Under the pieces are notes generated by a model. That model worked only from the letters and a program-made list of their open reading frames with translations, did no database searches and was not told where the DNA came from. Position numbers and translations under genes: made by a program. Shown one piece after another: positions 39,753 through 41,757 of a DNA stretch of 41,757 bases. Origin of the DNA: Betaproteobacteria bacterium (lineage in GTDB: Bacteria > Pseudomonadota > Gammaproteobacteria > Burkholderiales > Thiobacillaceae); NCBI GenBank assembly GCA_020061585.1, contig JAGUXX010000074.1:1-41757 (forward strand), in the 5' to 3' direction. Every line of letters begins with the position of its first letter. Position 1 is the stretch's first letter.

Positions 39753-40777
39753 GGATAGCGTCCGTATTCGAAGGCGGCGTCGAGCATGGCCTGGATATTG
39801 GCTTCCGGAATGTCCATCGGCATCACCCCGGTGCCGAACAGGAAATGCCCGCCCGCCTTGCCGGCTGCGCAGATGCGGCGCACCTCGGCGCGGGTTTCCT
39901 CGGGCGTCCAGTGGATCAGCTTGATGTCGTCGATGACGCCGCAGGTCAGACCCTGGTCGCCGATGATCGATTTGGCCTGGGCAATGTCGGCGCTGGGTCC
40001 GAGGTAGTGGACCATGATGCCCAGCTCGCCCATGACCTGCGCAATGACGTCGTTGAAATCGGTCATGCCGCAGTAATAGACCAGGCCGGCGCGGTCCACG
40101 CCGTCCAGATCGCGCCGCATCCAGGGCATGCTGAAAGTCTGGAAGCGTTTGTGACCGACGAAGGGCGTGCTGCCGAACGGCGTCGAATAGACCAGCACGT
40201 TGGCGCCGGCGGCGCGATAGGCGGCGAGTTGCTGGCGGGTGAGATCGGAACATTTGCGCAGCAGTTCGTCGCGCAGATCGGCCGGACCGCCAAGCAGCAG
40301 TTCCAGCCACTTTTCCATGCCCATCAGCAGCACCGGCAGGGTGTTGGCGGCGGTGACATAGGCGCACAGCGGATGGGTCGCGCCGACCTCGTCGCGCAAT
40401 ATGTTCAGACAGGTGGCGATTTCGTCCCAGGCCGGATGCGCGGTGATGTCGTCCGAGACTTCCAGTCTGGCGATGTCGTCCCAGTCCTTGATGACGAAGT
40501 CCGCCACGTTGGGCGTGCCGTTGTCGGCGAACAGAATGTCGTTGCAACCGAGCAATTCCGCTTCCTTGCCGACATAGAACAGGCTCCAGACCTGGTCGTA
40601 GCCGTAACGGGCGCGCATGCGCAACTGGCCCTCGGCGACGTGTTCGCCGCGCGCGTAATAGTCCTTTTGCGACAGGCCCAGTTCGCGCGCGCCCTGGTCG
40701 AGCAGATTGCAGAAGATCGGCAGGCGCGGCGCCGGCTGGCCGGTGACGGCGGCGGTGAGGATTTCGAGCGGCGTCAT
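39749..40777 (-). CDS. UroD/MtaA-family methyltransferase-like protein
   Basis: A 342-residue protein of the uroporphyrinogen-decarboxylase superfamily, in the branch of MtaA/MtbA/CmuA methyltransferases that move methyl groups between corrinoid proteins and thiols. MTPLEILTAAVTGQPAPRLPIFCNLLDQGA, then AKSIIGDQGLTCGVIDD and YG near the end, support this. The zinc site differs: the usual H-x-C is Y234-Y-C236, and the distal Cys appears replaced by T316 (FLFGTGVMP). The extra Cys at TCGV may compensate. It follows the corrinoid gene with an ATGA overlap, so the two are partners. Possible roles are methyl acceptor or donor transfer with a non-thiol substrate. Confidence 0.82.
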   Translation of the reverse strand: MTPLEILTAAVTGQPAPRLPIFCNLLDQGARELGLSQKDYYARGEHVAEGQLRMRARYGYDQVWSLFYVGKEAELLGCNDILFADNGTPNVADFVIKDWDDIARLEVSDDITAHPAWDEIATCLNILRDEVGATHPLCAYVTAANTLPVLLMGMEKWLELLLGGPADLRDELLRKCSDLTRQQLAAYRAAGANVLVYSTPFGSTPFVGHKRFQTFSMPWMRRDLDGVDRAGLVYYCGMTDFNDVIAQVMGELGIMVHYLGPSADIAQAKSIIGDQGLTCGVIDDIKLIHWTPEETRAEVRRICAAGKAGGHFLFGTGVMPMDIPEANIQAMLDAAFEYGRYP

Positions 40778-41442
40778 GATGGCCGCACCTGTTTCATCAG
40801 ATCGACGATCACCTTGCCGGCGCTGATGCCGTCGGATGCCCAGGCATCGGCGCCGACGCTCTTGTACAGCTCGGGATCGAAGCGGTATGGCGCGCCGCCG
40901 ACCACCAGACGAATCCGATCTTCCAGGCCGCGTTCACGCAGCAACTGGCGCACCTTGCGACAGCCCTGCTCGCCGGTGGCGGTGTGCACCATCATCGCGG
41001 AGATGGCGATGACCCGCGCGTCCAGCCGCACGGCTTCATCGACGAAACGCTCGGCCGGCACGTTCACGCCCAAGTCGATCACGTCCACCATCATCGATTT
41101 CAGACAGCCCATGACGATGCGCTTGCCGAGCGAATGCAGGTCGCCGCTGGCGGTGCCGATCACCGCCCGGCCGATGATTTCCGGCGGACTGCGGAACATC
41201 GGCAACATCTTCTCGGTGACCTCGGCGGCGATCTGCGCGGTCATGAAGTGCTGCGCCAGATTGGCGTCCGGATCCTGGGTGATGCGCGACATCATCACCT
41301 CGACGGCGGGAATCACCACCTTGAACACCATGTCCTCCGCCGACACGCCCTGCGCCAGCGCGTCGTTCACCACCGCGAAAGCGGCGTCCTTGTCGGTCTC
41401 GAAAACCGCTTCGTTGTAGGCCTTGATGATGCTGTCGAGCAT
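40774..41442 (-). CDS. Corrinoid (B12-binding) methyl-carrier protein
   Basis: A 222-residue protein with an N-terminal helical cap (about 1-90, IIKAYNEAVFETDKDAAFAVVNDALAQGVSAEDMVFKVVIPAVEVM) and a C-terminal B12-binding Rossmann domain. The cobalt-ligand motif D101-x-H103-x-x-G106 (GDLHSLGKRIV) is intact, with ISAMMVHT and LVVGGAPYRFDPEL forming the rest of the pocket. This is the MtaC/MtbC/MtvC type that carries methyl on cobalt between two methyltransferases. The start at 41442 is preferred because GGAG lies six bases upstream; ATG 41454 is the alternative. It heads the four-gene operon. A RACo-like gene lies upstream to reactivate oxidised cobalt. Confidence 0.92.
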   Translation of the reverse strand: MLDSIIKAYNEAVFETDKDAAFAVVNDALAQGVSAEDMVFKVVIPAVEVMMSRITQDPDANLAQHFMTAQIAAEVTEKMLPMFRSPPEIIGRAVIGTASGDLHSLGKRIVMGCLKSMMVDVIDLGVNVPAERFVDEAVRLDARVIAISAMMVHTATGEQGCRKVRQLLRERGLEDRIRLVVGGAPYRFDPELYKSVGADAWASDGISAGKVIVDLMKQVRPS

Positions 41443-41560
41443 GTCGCGCTCCATTCGGACTGACCAGAAACTTGCCTCCGGGCCTGGCGTCGCCGAGTAT
41501 ATGAATTTTATTACTTAAGTTATAGAACCCAAGCTGAAATCCCCGCCACCCGAACAGCGG

Positions 41561-41757
41561 CTAATGCATCGGGCGCAAGCGCAGATGATCAATGAAGAGA
41601 TCATCGAAACCGGTTGCCAATGACAGATTGAACGGACGTATTCCGCCGCGGAGTTCATCGAACAAGGCGCCGCCTTCGGCGCTCAGCAAGGCCCGCTCGC
41701 AGCCGGCCAGGCTGGCGTCGGCAAACAGTTCGATGCGCGCCGGATCGACCGGCGGCA
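41561..41757 (-). CDS. RACo/RamA-like corrinoid activation protein, C-terminal end (partial)
   Basis: Only the last 64 codons are inside the window. The frame reads from the edge to TAG at 41561: ...IELFADASLAGCERALLSAEGGALFDEL, then RPFNLSLATGFDDLFIDHLRLRPMH. ASLAG-x-x-x-A-L-L-S and the FDDLF-x-x-x-L end are the pattern of the ASKHA/DUF4445 domain of reductive activators of corrinoid proteins. Such proteins use ATP and an iron-sulfur cluster to reduce Co(II) to Co(I). The corrinoid operon starts about 106 bases downstream on the same strand, which strengthens the call. Confidence 0.8.
   Translation of the reverse strand, partial: PPVDPARIELFADASLAGCERALLSAEGGALFDELRGGIRPFNLSLATGFDDLFIDHLRLRPMH

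Noticed and set aside
39845-41419. 524-codon plus-strand frame opposite the corrinoid operon
   Set aside because: Antisense to the UroD-like and corrinoid genes, which have intact family motifs.

Overview
The window looks like chromosomal DNA of a GC-rich proteobacterium, probably a beta- or gammaproteobacterium. The support is a CtaA/CtaB heme A pair, a DksA/TraR-type zinc-finger protein, Uup, a YpjD-like gene divergent from ffh, and a TonB receptor–YfiR–kinase–HD-GYP operon. No genus can be fixed from sequence alone.

Layout. (1) 2-1544: the end of ctaA, a 238-bp MITE-like repeat, and ctaB. (2) 1681-12917: an 11.2-kb integrated element bounded by direct repeats of the 3' half of a tRNA-Arg(CCT). 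It carries a tyrosine integrase, an ADP-ribosyltransferase-like gene, AlpA-like small HTH proteins, a phage O-like replication protein with iterons inside its gene, a hexameric-helicase-like ATPase, an XRE-like protein, a SWIM-like zinc protein, a terminase-small-subunit-like protein, a BRO-N protein and a ribbon-helix-helix-like autoregulator. No capsid, portal, tail, large terminase or lysis genes are visible. This is the content expected of a phage satellite (PICI-like) or a heavily reduced prophage, and it is my best candidate for an undescribed system. (3) 12873-17886: the tRNA, dksA-like, uup, ypjD-like and ffh genes. (4) 17962-22342: on the minus strand, a CPA2-type antiporter, a TauE/SafE permease and a NarL-type two-component pair, with an FNR-like box between the permease and the regulator. 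(5) 22591-28283: a sigma-54-type promoter ahead of a His-tailed NifX/NifB-fold protein, a DUF6858-like protein and a DUF2141 protein. These are followed by a 1-Cys peroxiredoxin, two unrecognised proteins, a ZIP transporter, a second copy of the MITE-like repeat, a DUF3817 protein and a SLAC1/TehA-type channel. (6) 28337-29116: a radical SAM protein. (7) 29171-35785: a minus-strand operon of TonB-dependent receptor, YfiR, membrane hybrid kinase and HD-GYP regulator. (8) 35827-41757: a minus-strand corrinoid methyl-transfer operon (corrinoid protein, UroD/MtaA-like protein, DUF1638 protein, GAF/PAS hybrid kinase) in which all genes overlap by four bases. Upstream lies the C-terminus of a RACo/RamA-like corrinoid activator.

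How the parts may work together. In the element, the integrase probably acts at the tRNA att sites and at repeated TTGGCTACA-type arm sites near both ends. The O-like protein and helicase could drive replication from the intragenic iterons. A small terminase without its large partner suggests redirection of a helper phage's packaging. At the right end, methyl transfer through a B12 protein appears translationally coupled to a signalling kinase. The catalytic core of that kinase is nearly duplicated in the neighbouring TonB/YfiR operon.
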